A stretch of DNA of 38,116 bases from assembly GCA_017410425.1 (NCBI GenBank), contig JAFQQV010000071.1, positions 1 through 38,116 of the forward strand. The letters run 5' to 3'. The stretch is from Oscillospiraceae bacterium (lineage in GTDB: Bacteria; Bacillota; Clostridia; Oscillospirales; Oscillospiraceae). Every line of letters starts with the position of its first letter. Position 1 is the stretch's first letter. Below the pieces are notes generated by a model that saw only the letters and a list, made by a program, of their open reading frames with translations, searched no databases and was not told the origin of the DNA. Of this stretch, positions 22,712 to 31,029 are shown in pieces. The translations under genes were made by a program, and so were the position numbers.

Positions 22712-23293
22712 ATGAATATATGTGTATACTGTGCATCCTCAGACCAGATCTCCCCTGAATTTTTTGACGCTGCAAGAGAGCTTGGCGCTCTGATTGCAAA
22801 GAACGGCCACACTCTTATTTTCGGCGGTGGCTCCGGTGGCCTTATGGGCGCTGTTGGCAAGGGCGCGCTGGAAAACGGCGGCCATGTTATAGGCATTGCC
22901 CCCAAGTTTTTCGATGAGCCCGGCGTTCTTATGAAGAACGAGGCTGAGTTTATCTTTACCGAAACCATGTCTGAACGCAAGGCCATCATGGAAGAAATGG
23001 CTGATGCATTCATCGCCCTTCCCGGCGGTATCGGCACCTTTGAAGAGTTCTTCGAAGTGCTGACCCTCAAGCAGCTGGGCCGCCACTCCAAGAGCATCTC
23101 CCTGCTCAACACCCGCGACTACTATGATGACTTCAACTCCATGCTGATCCTCACCGCAAAGCGCGGCTTTATGAGCGCTGCATGTCTTGATCTTTATAAG
23201 ATGTGCGCCACTCCCGAGGAAGCTCTGGCACACTGCCTGGATGTTGAGGCAAATGTCGGCAGCATAAGGAAGCTTACCGACTACAACAAGTAA
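22712..23293 (+). CDS. LOG family nucleoside-5'-monophosphate phosphoribohydrolase
   Basis: 193 residues, Rossmann-like. The family signature PGGIGTFEE is at residues 104-112, with the paired MSERKAIMEEMADAFIA (arginine and lysine in the site) and the nucleotide loop LIFGGGSGGLMG around residue 35. LOG proteins, long mislabelled lysine decarboxylases, release base and ribose 5-phosphate from (modified) AMP; in bacteria they are thought to act on nucleotide salvage or cytokinin-like molecules. It is monocistronic with GGAGGGC ahead of the ATG and a terminator behind. The physiological substrate is unknown. Confidence 0.92.
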   Translation: MNICVYCASSDQISPEFFDAARELGALIAKNGHTLIFGGGSGGLMGAVGKGALENGGHVIGIAPKFFDEPGVLMKNEAEFIFTETMSERKAIMEEMADAFIALPGGIGTFEEFFEVLTLKQLGRHSKSISLLNTRDYYDDFNSMLILTAKRGFMSAACLDLYKMCATPEEALAHCLDVEANVGSIRKLTDYNK

Positions 23294-23303
23294 AATATTT
23301 CCA

Positions 23304-23335
23304 GCCTGTTATTGTTTGTTCAAACAATAACAGGC
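23304..23335 (+). terminator. Intrinsic terminator after the LOG gene
   Basis: A 14-bp perfect stem (23304-23317 with 23322-23335), short GTTC loop, then TTTTTATTTT. Confidence 0.95.
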
Positions 23336-23364
23336 CTTTTTATTTTCTTCAGTGCCTCAGGCTA

Positions 23365-23393
23365 TTGAACAAAGCATGAAATTTTGATATTAT
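23365..23393 (+). promoter_or_regulatory. Sigma-A promoter of the recJ-relA cluster
   Basis: TTGAAC (23365-23370), 17-bp spacer, TATTAT (23388-23393). Confidence 0.65.
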
Positions 23394-23431
23394 TAATTAT
23401 TAAAAATAAAAAGAAAAGCTGATTGATAAAC

Positions 23432-25441
23432 ATGAAGAATAAGGACTGGAAAATTCCATACGCCAGGCCCTGTGTCCCCCATGAACTGAGCGAAGCTGGA
23501 TATCCGCCTCTGCTGAGCCAGGTGTTGGCGCTGCGTGGAATAAAAACCGCCGATGAGGCGGAGCTTTTGCTGCGCGGCGGCGAAGAAGAGCTTTTTGATC
23601 CCCTGCTCATGCTTGACATGGACAAAGCCAAGGAGCGCATTCTCCGTGCCATCGAAAAAGGCGAGATAGTCTCGGTCTACGGTGACTATGACGTGGACGG
23701 CATCACATCCACCTGTCTGGTAACGGACTATCTGAGAAGCAAGGGGATTGAATGCCACCCCTACATCCCTGACCGCAGTGATGAAGGCTATGGTCTTAAT
23801 ATGGCAGCGTTGAAGAATCTGCGGGAAAAGGGCGTAAGCCTTGTGATCACTGTTGACTGCGGCATCACCGCAGTTGAAGAAGCGGAGTATGCAAAGAGTC
23901 TCGGCATCGACATGGTCATCACCGACCACCATGAATGCAAGCCCGATTCTCTGCCCAAAGTTTCGGCGCTTATAGATTGCAAGCGCGAAGGGGATACTTA
24001 TCCAAACAAGGACCTGTCCGGCGTGGGTGTTGCGCTGAAGCTGGTGTGTGCCTGCGAGGGCAGCAGCCGTGAAATGCTGCACCGCTATGCTGATCTTGTG
24101 GCCATCGGCACCATTGCAGACGTCATGCCCCTGGTGGGTGAAAACCGCTTTCTTGTCCGCTACGGCCTTAAACGCATTGTGGAGGCCCCTCGCCCCGGCA
24201 TCGCCGCTATGCTGAAGGAGTCTTCGGTAGATATAAAAAAGCTCAACGCATCCACTGTTGGCTTCAGCCTTGCCCCACGCCTTAACGCTGCCGGCAGACT
24301 GGGCCAGACTGTCACCGCCGCAAAGCTTATAATGAGCGAGGATGAGGCTTCTGCCTCCGCTCTTGCCCATGAGCTCTGTGAGCTCAACCGCAAGCGGCAG
24401 AGCATTGAGCTTGAAATCTGGAAGGAAGCCAATGAGCTGATGCGCAGCCACAAGCCTGATGGCCCCATCGTTCTGGCCAGCGACAAGTGGCATCAGGGCG
24501 TTATAGGCATTGCTGCCTCCCGCCTTGCGGAGCAGTACTCCATGCCGGCAATTATCATCTGCCTCAACGGCGACATTGGCAAAGGCTCCTGCCGCAGTCA
24601 TGGCGGCTTCAACCTTTTTGAAGCGCTCTCCGCCTGCTCTGAACATCTGCTGGGCTTTGGCGGTCACGCACTGGCTGCCGGCCTCAACATCCACAGGGAT
24701 AAGCTGGATGATTTCCGTCAGGCCCTTAAGGATTATTACTACAGTAACAAACCTCAGCCTGTTGCCGAGGTGCAGTGCGACCTGCTTATTACAGAGCCTG
24801 CAATGCTGAGCATAGAAAATGTCCGCTCCCTCGATCTGCTGGAGCCTTACGGCAACGCAAACCACAAGCCTGTGCTGTGCCTTAGCGGTGTGAGGGTGGA
24901 TGCCCTCAACGAAGTTGGGGGCGGCCGCCACCTGCGTATGCGTATTCGTCTGGGCGGCAGCGCCTTTGAATGTATATACTTTTCCCACAATGCCGCTGAC
25001 TGCGGCATAAGCGAGGGCGATATAATAGACCTTGCCTTCAGCCCCCAGATAAATGAATTTCGGGGCAACATCTCGGTGCAGCTGGTAGTTTCCGCTGTCC
25101 GCCTTCACGATCCCAGTGCCCTTTGCGCAATGATTCTCGAGGGAGACGAGAGCGCAGAATGGGCCGCCTCCGGATACTGCCCGAACCGGGCTGACTTTGT
25201 AAAGCTCTGGCGCTCCATGCCGCAGAACTTTACTGTCGGCAAGGACACGGGAGAGATTTTGTCCCAGTGTCTTTGCGGAATGGAACCGGAAAAATACTGT
25301 CTGTGCCTGATGGTGCTGAGAGAGACCGGACTTTTAAGCAGCGCCAGCGGCGATATTTTCTGCGCCAAGTGCGCCCAGATTTCCGGCAAGGCAGACCTTG
25401 AAGCCACAAGGCTCATAAAATCGCTGAGAAGTTTCAGATAG
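23432..25441 (+). CDS. recJ: Single-stranded-DNA-specific 5'-3' exonuclease RecJ
   Basis: 669 residues. The DHH phosphoesterase motifs are VYGDYDVDGITS (residues 82-93), DCG (142-144), DHH (165-167) and DLSGVGVALKL; the DHHA1 motif GFGGHALAAGL follows, then an OB-fold region (LEPYGNANHKPVL) and a C-terminal Firmicute extension. Acts in recombination and repair by degrading 5'-ended single strands. The ATG at 23432 is preferred to an in-frame TTG nine bases earlier; neither has a good ribosome site, which suggests low expression. It lies 19 bp ahead of relA, as in many Firmicutes, although the apt gene often found between them is absent. Confidence 0.96.
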   Translation: MKNKDWKIPYARPCVPHELSEAGYPPLLSQVLALRGIKTADEAELLLRGGEEELFDPLLMLDMDKAKERILRAIEKGEIVSVYGDYDVDGITSTCLVTDYLRSKGIECHPYIPDRSDEGYGLNMAALKNLREKGVSLVITVDCGITAVEEAEYAKSLGIDMVITDHHECKPDSLPKVSALIDCKREGDTYPNKDLSGVGVALKLVCACEGSSREMLHRYADLVAIGTIADVMPLVGENRFLVRYGLKRIVEAPRPGIAAMLKESSVDIKKLNASTVGFSLAPRLNAAGRLGQTVTAAKLIMSEDEASASALAHELCELNRKRQSIELEIWKEANELMRSHKPDGPIVLASDKWHQGVIGIAASRLAEQYSMPAIIICLNGDIGKGSCRSHGGFNLFEALSACSEHLLGFGGHALAAGLNIHRDKLDDFRQALKDYYYSNKPQPVAEVQCDLLITEPAMLSIENVRSLDLLEPYGNANHKPVLCLSGVRVDALNEVGGGRHLRMRIRLGGSAFECIYFSHNAADCGISEGDIIDLAFSPQINEFRGNISVQLVVSAVRLHDPSALCAMILEGDESAEWAASGYCPNRADFVKLWRSMPQNFTVGKDTGEILSQCLCGMEPEKYCLCLMVLRETGLLSSASGDIFCAKCAQISGKADLEATRLIKSLRSFR

Positions 25442-25460
25442 TTTTTCACAGAGAGACAAG

Positions 25461-27710
25461 ATGAGGGAAGATATGGAAAATCAGGAGAAACAAGTAAATA
25501 CTCCTCTTGATCCCGACCAGATGTTTGAGGAGCTTGTAAAAAAGATAAAAGCCACCGGGCATCCCATGAACCTTGAGCGCATAAGAGAGGCCTACGAGCT
25601 GGCAAGGGATGTGCACGCCCCGCAAAAGCGCAAAGACGGCTCCCCCTATGTTACCCACTGTGTGGCCGCGGCTGATATATCCGTGGACATGGGTCTGGAT
25701 GAGGACTCCATTGTGGCCGCACTGCTGCATGACGTGATTGAAGATACAGACATGGTGCATGAAGATGTGGCCAAGCGCTTCGGCACAGCAGTAGCCGATA
25801 TTGTTGAAGGTGTCACCAAGCTCACCCGAGTGCAGTACACCAGCAAGGAAGACGAGCAGATGGAGAATCTGCGCAAGATGCTCATGGCTATGGCCAAGGA
25901 CATCCGCGTTATTCTTATCAAGATTGCCGACCGTCTGCACAACATGCGCACCATGGACTACCAGACCCCGGAAAAGCAGCGCTCCAAATCCCTTGAGACT
26001 ATGGAGATCTACGCTCCGCTTGCCCACCGCCTGGGTATGCAGCGCGCCAAGTGGGAGCTGGAGGACCGCTCACTGCAGTACCTGGATCCTGCCGGCTACA
26101 AGGAGATAACCGATGCGCTGGAATCCAAGATGCAGGATCTTGAAGCTTTCATGGACAACATGAAAAACAAGATACAGGCGCGCCTTGACCACGACAATGT
26201 CAAGGCCACCATATTCTGCCGCATAAAACACATCTATTCCATATACAGAAAAATGTACGCCCAGAAGGTGAGCATTGACGGTATATTTGACCTCTGCGCC
26301 TTCCGCGTAATTGTGGACGAAACCCACAGCTGCTACGACGTGCTGGGTATAATCCACGATATGTTCAAGCCTGTTCCCGGCAGATTCAAGGACTATATCT
26401 CCACCCCCAAGCCCAACATGTACCAGAGCGTACACACCACGGTCATCGGCTCTGAGGGTATCCCCTTTGAGGTTCAGATTCGCACATGGGACATGCACCA
26501 TACCGCCGAATACGGTATTGCCGCCCACTGGAAGTACAAGATGGGTGCAAGGGGCTCTCAGGTTGTGCACAGCGGTGACGAGGACAAGTTTGCCTGGATA
26601 CGCAGACTCCTTGAAAGCCAGCAGGAGTCTGACGCACAGGACTTCTTCCACAATCTTAAGATAGACATGTTCGCCGACGAGGTTTTCGTCTTCTCCCCCA
26701 AGGGTGACGTTATTAATCTGCCCGCCGGCGCAACCCCCATAGATTTTGCATACTCCATCCACTCTGACATCGGCAACCGCATGGTAGGCGCCAAGGTCAA
26801 CGGAAGAATAGTCACCTACGACTATGTGCTGAAAAACGGTGACATTGTTGAGATCCGCACCTCCAAGTCTGCTCCCGGTCCCAGCCGTGACTGGCTCAAT
26901 GTGGCCAAGAGCGGATCTGCCCGCACGAAGATAAAGCAGTGGTTCAAGAAGGAACGCCGCGAAGAAAACGTAATGCGCGGCCGCGATATGCTGGAGAGCG
27001 AGCTGAGACACAATGGTCTGGCGCTGGATGAAATGCTGGACGAGGCCATTATATCCCCAATTCTCAAGCGTCTGGGTCTGACCCAGGTGGACGACCTCTA
27101 TGCCGCCATAGGCTACGGCGGTGTCACCGCAACAAGGGTTGCAAACCGCATGAAGGACGAGGCCAAGGCCCTCAAGCCCGAAAAGCGCAGCGCCCTGGAC
27201 AAGCTGAGCGAGGCTGCAGAGCGCCGCGAGATTCAGGCCAAGAAGGAAGGCAAGGCTGTCCACGGCATACTGGTGGAAGGGCTTTCCAACTGCCTTATCA
27301 AGTTCTCCCGCTGCTGCACGCCTGTACCCGGTGACGATATTGCAGGCTTCATAACCCGCGGTCAGGGTGTATCCATCCACCGCAGGGACTGCGCCAACTG
27401 CCAGCAGCTTCTCAGCAACGCCGAAAATGATGGCCGCTGGGTGCAGGTCAGCTGGGCCAGCGTCATCACCGACAGCTATGTCACCACTATCACCGTTGCA
27501 GCCAAGGACCGCTCCGGCCTTGTTATGGACATTGCCACCGTGCTCAACTCCGTCAACGCCAAGGTGCGTTCCATGGCAGCCCATGAGCTTAGCGGCACCG
27601 GTATTGTGACTGTGGGTCTTGAAGTCAAGAACGCTGCAGAGCTGAAATATATAATGGGCAAGCTCAGCTCCATCCCCGGAATAATCAGCGTCAGCAGAAA
27701 CAGAAAGTAA
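25461..27710 (+). CDS. relA: Bifunctional (p)ppGpp synthetase/hydrolase (RSH)
   Basis: 749 residues, full-length Rel. The HD hydrolase domain has His66 and His90-Asp91 with the EDT motif (LLHDVIEDTD); the synthetase domain has RFKDYISTPKPNMYQSVHTT and EVQIRTWDMHHTAEYGIAAHW. Then come the TGS (DEVFVFSPKGDVINLPAG), helical, zinc-finger-like and ACT domains (ending ELKYIMGKLSSIPGIISVSR). Both catalytic halves look intact, so it both makes and degrades the stringent-response alarmone. Start: ATG 25461 or 25473; the second has GAGGGAAG ahead, so the shorter form is possible. Confidence 0.97.
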   Translation: MREDMENQEKQVNTPLDPDQMFEELVKKIKATGHPMNLERIREAYELARDVHAPQKRKDGSPYVTHCVAAADISVDMGLDEDSIVAALLHDVIEDTDMVHEDVAKRFGTAVADIVEGVTKLTRVQYTSKEDEQMENLRKMLMAMAKDIRVILIKIADRLHNMRTMDYQTPEKQRSKSLETMEIYAPLAHRLGMQRAKWELEDRSLQYLDPAGYKEITDALESKMQDLEAFMDNMKNKIQARLDHDNVKATIFCRIKHIYSIYRKMYAQKVSIDGIFDLCAFRVIVDETHSCYDVLGIIHDMFKPVPGRFKDYISTPKPNMYQSVHTTVIGSEGIPFEVQIRTWDMHHTAEYGIAAHWKYKMGARGSQVVHSGDEDKFAWIRRLLESQQESDAQDFFHNLKIDMFADEVFVFSPKGDVINLPAGATPIDFAYSIHSDIGNRMVGAKVNGRIVTYDYVLKNGDIVEIRTSKSAPGPSRDWLNVAKSGSARTKIKQWFKKERREENVMRGRDMLESELRHNGLALDEMLDEAIISPILKRLGLTQVDDLYAAIGYGGVTATRVANRMKDEAKALKPEKRSALDKLSEAAERREIQAKKEGKAVHGILVEGLSNCLIKFSRCCTPVPGDDIAGFITRGQGVSIHRRDCANCQQLLSNAENDGRWVQVSWASVITDSYVTTITVAAKDRSGLVMDIATVLNSVNAKVRSMAAHELSGTGIVTVGLEVKNAAELKYIMGKLSSIPGIISVSRNRK

Positions 27711-27721
27711 GGATTTAAGAT

Positions 27722-28165
27722 ATGAGAGCAGTATTAACCCGCGTCAAGTCCGCCTCTGTGGAAATTGACGGCAGCATTTACAGCAGCATCGGCAGTGGAT
27801 TTCTGGTACTGCTGGGCGTCCATCAGGAGGACACTGAGGCCGAGGCCTTGAAGATTGCAGACAAAATTTGCGGTCTGCGTATCTTCGAGGATGAAAATGG
27901 AAAAATGAACGTAAATCCCGCAGATGCAGGGGCAGAGCTGCTGATAATCAGCCAGTTCACCCTCTTTGCAGACTGCAAGTCCCGCCGCCCCGGCTTTTCC
28001 AAGGCAGCCCGTCCCGAAACCGCAGTCCCGCTCTACGAGCTGGTGATTGCAAAGTGCCGGGAAAAAGGCTTTACCGTGGGCACCGGCGTCTTCGCCGCAG
28101 ACATGAAGGTGGCCTCAGTAAACGATGGCCCCGTGACCATAATTCTTGATACAAAGGAGCTTTGA
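27722..28165 (+). CDS. dtd: D-aminoacyl-tRNA deacylase
   Basis: 147 residues. Removes D-amino acids wrongly attached to tRNA. The family motifs are both present: SQFTLFADCKSRRPGFSKAA around residue 78 and NDGPVTIILDT near the end, whose Gly-Pro turn shapes the chiral pocket. The N-terminus MRAVLTRVKSASVEIDG is standard. It lies 11 bp after relA and 3 bp before an MBL-fold gene, within the conserved recJ-relA-dtd series. A D-alanine-producing alr elsewhere in the window makes its proofreading job plausible, but no special link is implied. Confidence 0.96.
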   Translation: MRAVLTRVKSASVEIDGSIYSSIGSGFLVLLGVHQEDTEAEALKIADKICGLRIFEDENGKMNVNPADAGAELLIISQFTLFADCKSRRPGFSKAARPETAVPLYELVIAKCREKGFTVGTGVFAADMKVASVNDGPVTIILDTKEL

Positions 28166-28168
28166 AAC

Positions 28169-28780
28169 ATGCTTGTTAAAACTCTTCCCGTAGGTCAGCT
28201 CGAGACCAACTGCTACATTGTCAGCAACGAAAACACTCTGGAATGCGTTGTCATCGATCCCGGTGACGAGGCAAACCGCATCCTTGACTATATTGAGGAC
28301 AACAAGCTCAAGTGCGTTGCAATTCTGCTGACCCACGGCCACTTTGACCATGTGGGCGCTGTGGATGAGGTCTCTGAGGAGACCGGCGCCCCCGTATACA
28401 TGCACGAGCTGGACGACGCCAAAGTCAGCTATATGTACATGATGCGCTACCGTCTGCCTGAAAGCGGCATTTATCTCAAAGACGGCGATGTGCTGAATCT
28501 GGCCGGCCTGCAGTTTCATGTTATGGCCACTCCCGGCCACACTCTGGGCGGTGTTACCTTCCGCTGCGAGGATGCGCTCTTTACTGGCGACACTCTCTTC
28601 AAGGGCAGCTGCGGCCGCGTTGACCTGCCCGGCGGCGACATGATGACCCAGATGGACTCCATCAAGCGTATCTGCCAGCTCCCCGGCGACTATGAGGTAT
28701 ACCCCGGTCACATGGACTCCAGCACTCTGGAGCGCGAGCGCATGTTCAACTACTATTGCAGACTTGCACTGAGAAACTGA
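28169..28780 (+). CDS. Glyoxalase-II-like MBL-fold hydrolase
   Basis: 203 residues. The metal site THGHFDHVGAV has His56, His58, Asp60 and His61; further ligands lie in ATPGHTLGGV and FTGDTLF, and VYPGHMDSSTL. This is the short glyoxalase-II-like MBL protein found after dtd in many Firmicutes. Its substrate is unproven; thioester hydrolysis or detoxification of a glyoxal-type product is the usual guess. It starts 3 bp after the dtd stop. The ribosome site GGAGC lies within the dtd C-terminus. Confidence 0.88.
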   Translation: MLVKTLPVGQLETNCYIVSNENTLECVVIDPGDEANRILDYIEDNKLKCVAILLTHGHFDHVGAVDEVSEETGAPVYMHELDDAKVSYMYMMRYRLPESGIYLKDGDVLNLAGLQFHVMATPGHTLGGVTFRCEDALFTGDTLFKGSCGRVDLPGGDMMTQMDSIKRICQLPGDYEVYPGHMDSSTLERERMFNYYCRLALRN

Positions 28781-28792
28781 ACGCTGATCAAT

Positions 28793-28813
28793 GGCCCCCT
28801 CCGGGAGGGGGCC
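28793..28813 (+). terminator. GC-rich hairpin after the MBL gene
   Basis: GGCCCCCTC, 3-nt loop, GAGGGGGCC, 12 bp after the stop. There is no T-tract, so it is at most a weak terminator; the downstream MBL gene may be read through. Confidence 0.5.
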
Positions 28814-28846
28814 TTAAAATATAACGATATACTGCGGAGATTTACA

Positions 28847-29821
28847 ATGGTCGAAAAGGTCTATAAAAACATATATAAGATTCTCATTCCCCTGCCTGGC
28901 AATCCGCTCAAGAGTCTCAACTCCTATGTGATTGAGGCCGAAAACGGCGGCAGACACCTGCTGATAGACACCGGTTTCAACCGGCCCGAGTGCTTTGACG
29001 TGCTGATCGAAGGGCTCCGGGAGCTTGGCATTTCTCCGGCGGATACTGACGTTTTCCTAAGCCATCTGCACTCTGACCACGCAGGCAATGCAGGAGCACT
29101 GCAGGAGCTTGGCGCCAGAGTTATAATGAGCTCCAAGGACTACCACGACATCTGCACCGTAGACTGGGACAAGCGCGGAAAATGGTACATCACAGAGGGT
29201 ATGCGTGAGGAAGTCTGCCGCGAGGTGCTGGCAAACAACCCCGCCATTCTCTTCCGGCCCCGGCCTTTTGATGCTATCACCGTGGAGGATGGAGATGTGC
29301 TGGAATACGGCTGGATGAAGCTTCGGTGCATTGAAGTCCCTGGCCACACCAGAGGGCAGATCTGCCTTTACTGCGAGGAGGAAAAGCTTCTTTTCTCCGC
29401 AGACCATGTGCTCTTTGACATCACCCCCAACATCTGCTCCATGGGTCCCGGCACCAATATGCTGGGCAGCTACCTGAAAAGCCTTGAGAAGATCCGCAGT
29501 CTGGAGCCTGAAACCGTTCTGCCCGCTCATCGGGGCATGGGCGGCATAAGTCTGCAGGAGCGCATTGAGAGTCTGCTGCTGCACCACCAGCAGAGAATTG
29601 ACGAGACCGAAAGCATCGTGCGCCGTCAGCCCGGCCAGACCGCTTACGACATTGCGGGGCAGATGAGCTGGGCCATACGCAGCAGAAACTGGGAGGATTT
29701 CCCCCCGGGTCAGAAGTGGTTTGCCATGGGCGAAGCCCTTGCCCACCTGGATCTGCTTGTGGAAGAGGGCAGCATAAGACGTGTGGAAAAAAACGGCGTT
29801 TTCGTCTACAGTCCTGCATAA
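28847..29821 (+). CDS. MBL-fold metallohydrolase with C-terminal winged helix (LACTB2-like)
   Basis: 324 residues. The MBL site is LSHLHSDHAGN with His73, His75, Asp77 and His78; other ligand motifs are EVPGHTRGQICLY and FSADHVL. After about residue 230 comes a helical domain and a winged-helix-like end (QTAYDIAGQMSW and MGEALAHLDLLVEEG) as in the LACTB2/BLACT_WH group. The substrate is unknown; relatives include RNases and phospholipase-like enzymes. It is not closely similar to the MBL protein upstream. The start is ATG 28847 with CGGAG ahead. It precedes pfkA but has a separate message. Confidence 0.87.
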   Translation: MVEKVYKNIYKILIPLPGNPLKSLNSYVIEAENGGRHLLIDTGFNRPECFDVLIEGLRELGISPADTDVFLSHLHSDHAGNAGALQELGARVIMSSKDYHDICTVDWDKRGKWYITEGMREEVCREVLANNPAILFRPRPFDAITVEDGDVLEYGWMKLRCIEVPGHTRGQICLYCEEEKLLFSADHVLFDITPNICSMGPGTNMLGSYLKSLEKIRSLEPETVLPAHRGMGGISLQERIESLLLHHQQRIDETESIVRRQPGQTAYDIAGQMSWAIRSRNWEDFPPGQKWFAMGEALAHLDLLVEEGSIRRVEKNGVFVYSPA

Positions 29822-29838
29822 AGTTAATAATTTGTCTA

Positions 29839-29867
29839 TTGCAATCTTAAGGTATTTATCGGATAAT
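29839..29867 (+). promoter_or_regulatory. Sigma-A promoter of pfkA
   Basis: TTGCAA (29839-29844), 17-bp spacer, GATAAT (29862-29867), 36 bp before pfkA. Confidence 0.7.
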
Positions 29868-29902
29868 CTTTCCTGTGAAACAATCCCAAAGGAGGACACA
29901 CT

Positions 29903-30988
29903 ATGAAGCGCATGACCAGAGTTGGTCTTATAACCAGCGGCGGCGACTGCCAGGGTCTGAACGCTGCCATCCGCGGTGTAGGCAAGGCTCTTTTCAACAA
30001 GCTGGACAATGTTGAGATTTACGGTTTCTATGACGGTTACCGCGGCCTCATAGAATGCGACTATAAATACATGGAGTCCAAGGACTTTTCCGGCATCATC
30101 ACTGAGGGCGGCACCATTCTCGGCACCTCCCGCCAGAACTATGTGCCCGGCAAGGACATAGTGGACGATGAGGGCAACAGCGTAATTCCCAAGATGCTGG
30201 CAACCTACAACCGTCTGAATCTTGACTGCCTTGTCATCATGGGCGGCAACGGCACTCAGAAGAGCTCCAAGCTCATCGCCGACGCCGGCATGAACGTTAT
30301 CACCCTGCCCAAGACCATCGACAACGACATTTACGGCACCGACACCACCTTCGGCTTCCAGAGCGCAGTGGACATCGCCACAAATGTCATCGACTATATT
30401 CATTCCACCGCCAGCTCCCACAGCCGCATCTTCGTTATTGAGCTGATGGGCCGTGACGCCGGATGGCTCACCCTGCACGCCGGTATCGGCAGCGGTGCCG
30501 ACGTTATCCTCCTGCCCGAGATTCCTTATGATATCAACAAGGTAGCAGAGCTTATCGAAAGCCGCCGTAAGAAAGGCCGCAGCTTCTCCATCGTCGCCTG
30601 TGCTGAAGGCGCGGTTTCCATTGACGATATTAAGCTGGACGAAGAAGCCAGCCGCCGCAAGAAGGAAAACAGCAAGCACTCCGCCGTCTGCTATGAGATA
30701 GCCGATGAGCTGGAGCGTCTGACCGGTCAGGAAGCCCGCGTAACCATTCCCGGCCACTATCAGAGAGGCGGTCCTCCCTGCCCCGCTGACAGAGTGCTGG
30801 CCACCCAGTTCGGTGCTGCAGCAGCTGAGCTTATCCTCAAACAGCAGTATGGCCGTATGGTGGCAATAAAGGATGGCGAAATTACTTCCATCACGCTTGA
30901 GGAAGCCGCCAGCCAGACCAAGTTCCTGCCTGTGGACCACCCCATGATTCAGATGGCCCGCGATATCGGCATCTGCTTTGGCGACTGA
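29903..30988 (+). CDS. pfkA: 6-phosphofructokinase (group III type)
   Basis: 361 residues. Phosphorylates fructose 6-phosphate. SGGDCQGLNAAIRG opens the fold. The phosphoryl-donor residues are GGNGT with Gly117 (Gly104 of the E. coli enzyme) and PKTIDND with Lys137 (its Gly124); Asp140 is the catalytic base. Classical ATP enzymes have Gly/Gly and PPi enzymes Asp/Lys; the Gly/Lys pair matches group III PFKs, several of which use ATP. The substrate motif MGRDAGWL and the PGHYQRGGPP sugar site are intact. AAGGAGG ahead. With pgk, tpiA and gpmI in the same window it covers much of glycolysis, but they are not in one operon. Confidence 0.94.
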   Translation: MKRMTRVGLITSGGDCQGLNAAIRGVGKALFNKLDNVEIYGFYDGYRGLIECDYKYMESKDFSGIITEGGTILGTSRQNYVPGKDIVDDEGNSVIPKMLATYNRLNLDCLVIMGGNGTQKSSKLIADAGMNVITLPKTIDNDIYGTDTTFGFQSAVDIATNVIDYIHSTASSHSRIFVIELMGRDAGWLTLHAGIGSGADVILLPEIPYDINKVAELIESRRKKGRSFSIVACAEGAVSIDDIKLDEEASRRKKENSKHSAVCYEIADELERLTGQEARVTIPGHYQRGGPPCPADRVLATQFGAAAAELILKQQYGRMVAIKDGEITSITLEEAASQTKFLPVDHPMIQMARDIGICFGD

Positions 30989-30999
30989 TTTGAATAACA

Positions 31000-31029
31000 A
31001 AAAACCCGGAACATCTGTTCCGGGTTTTT
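31000..31029. terminator. Bidirectional intrinsic terminator
   Basis: A 13-bp stem (31000-31012 with 31017-31029) and ATCT loop. The convergent minus gene's stop codon (31028-31030) lies inside its outer arm. Confidence 0.93.

Noticed and set aside
23393-27584. Long minus-strand open frames opposite recJ and relA (23393-25108 and 26070-27584)
   Set aside because: No ribosome sites, low-complexity products, and opposite certain genes.
28793-28813. Strong terminator after the first MBL gene
   Set aside because: The hairpin is GC-rich but has no T-tract, so termination would be weak.
29057-31000. Minus-strand open frame across the MBL and pfkA genes
   Set aside because: Antisense shadow of two well-supported genes, crossing the pfkA promoter.
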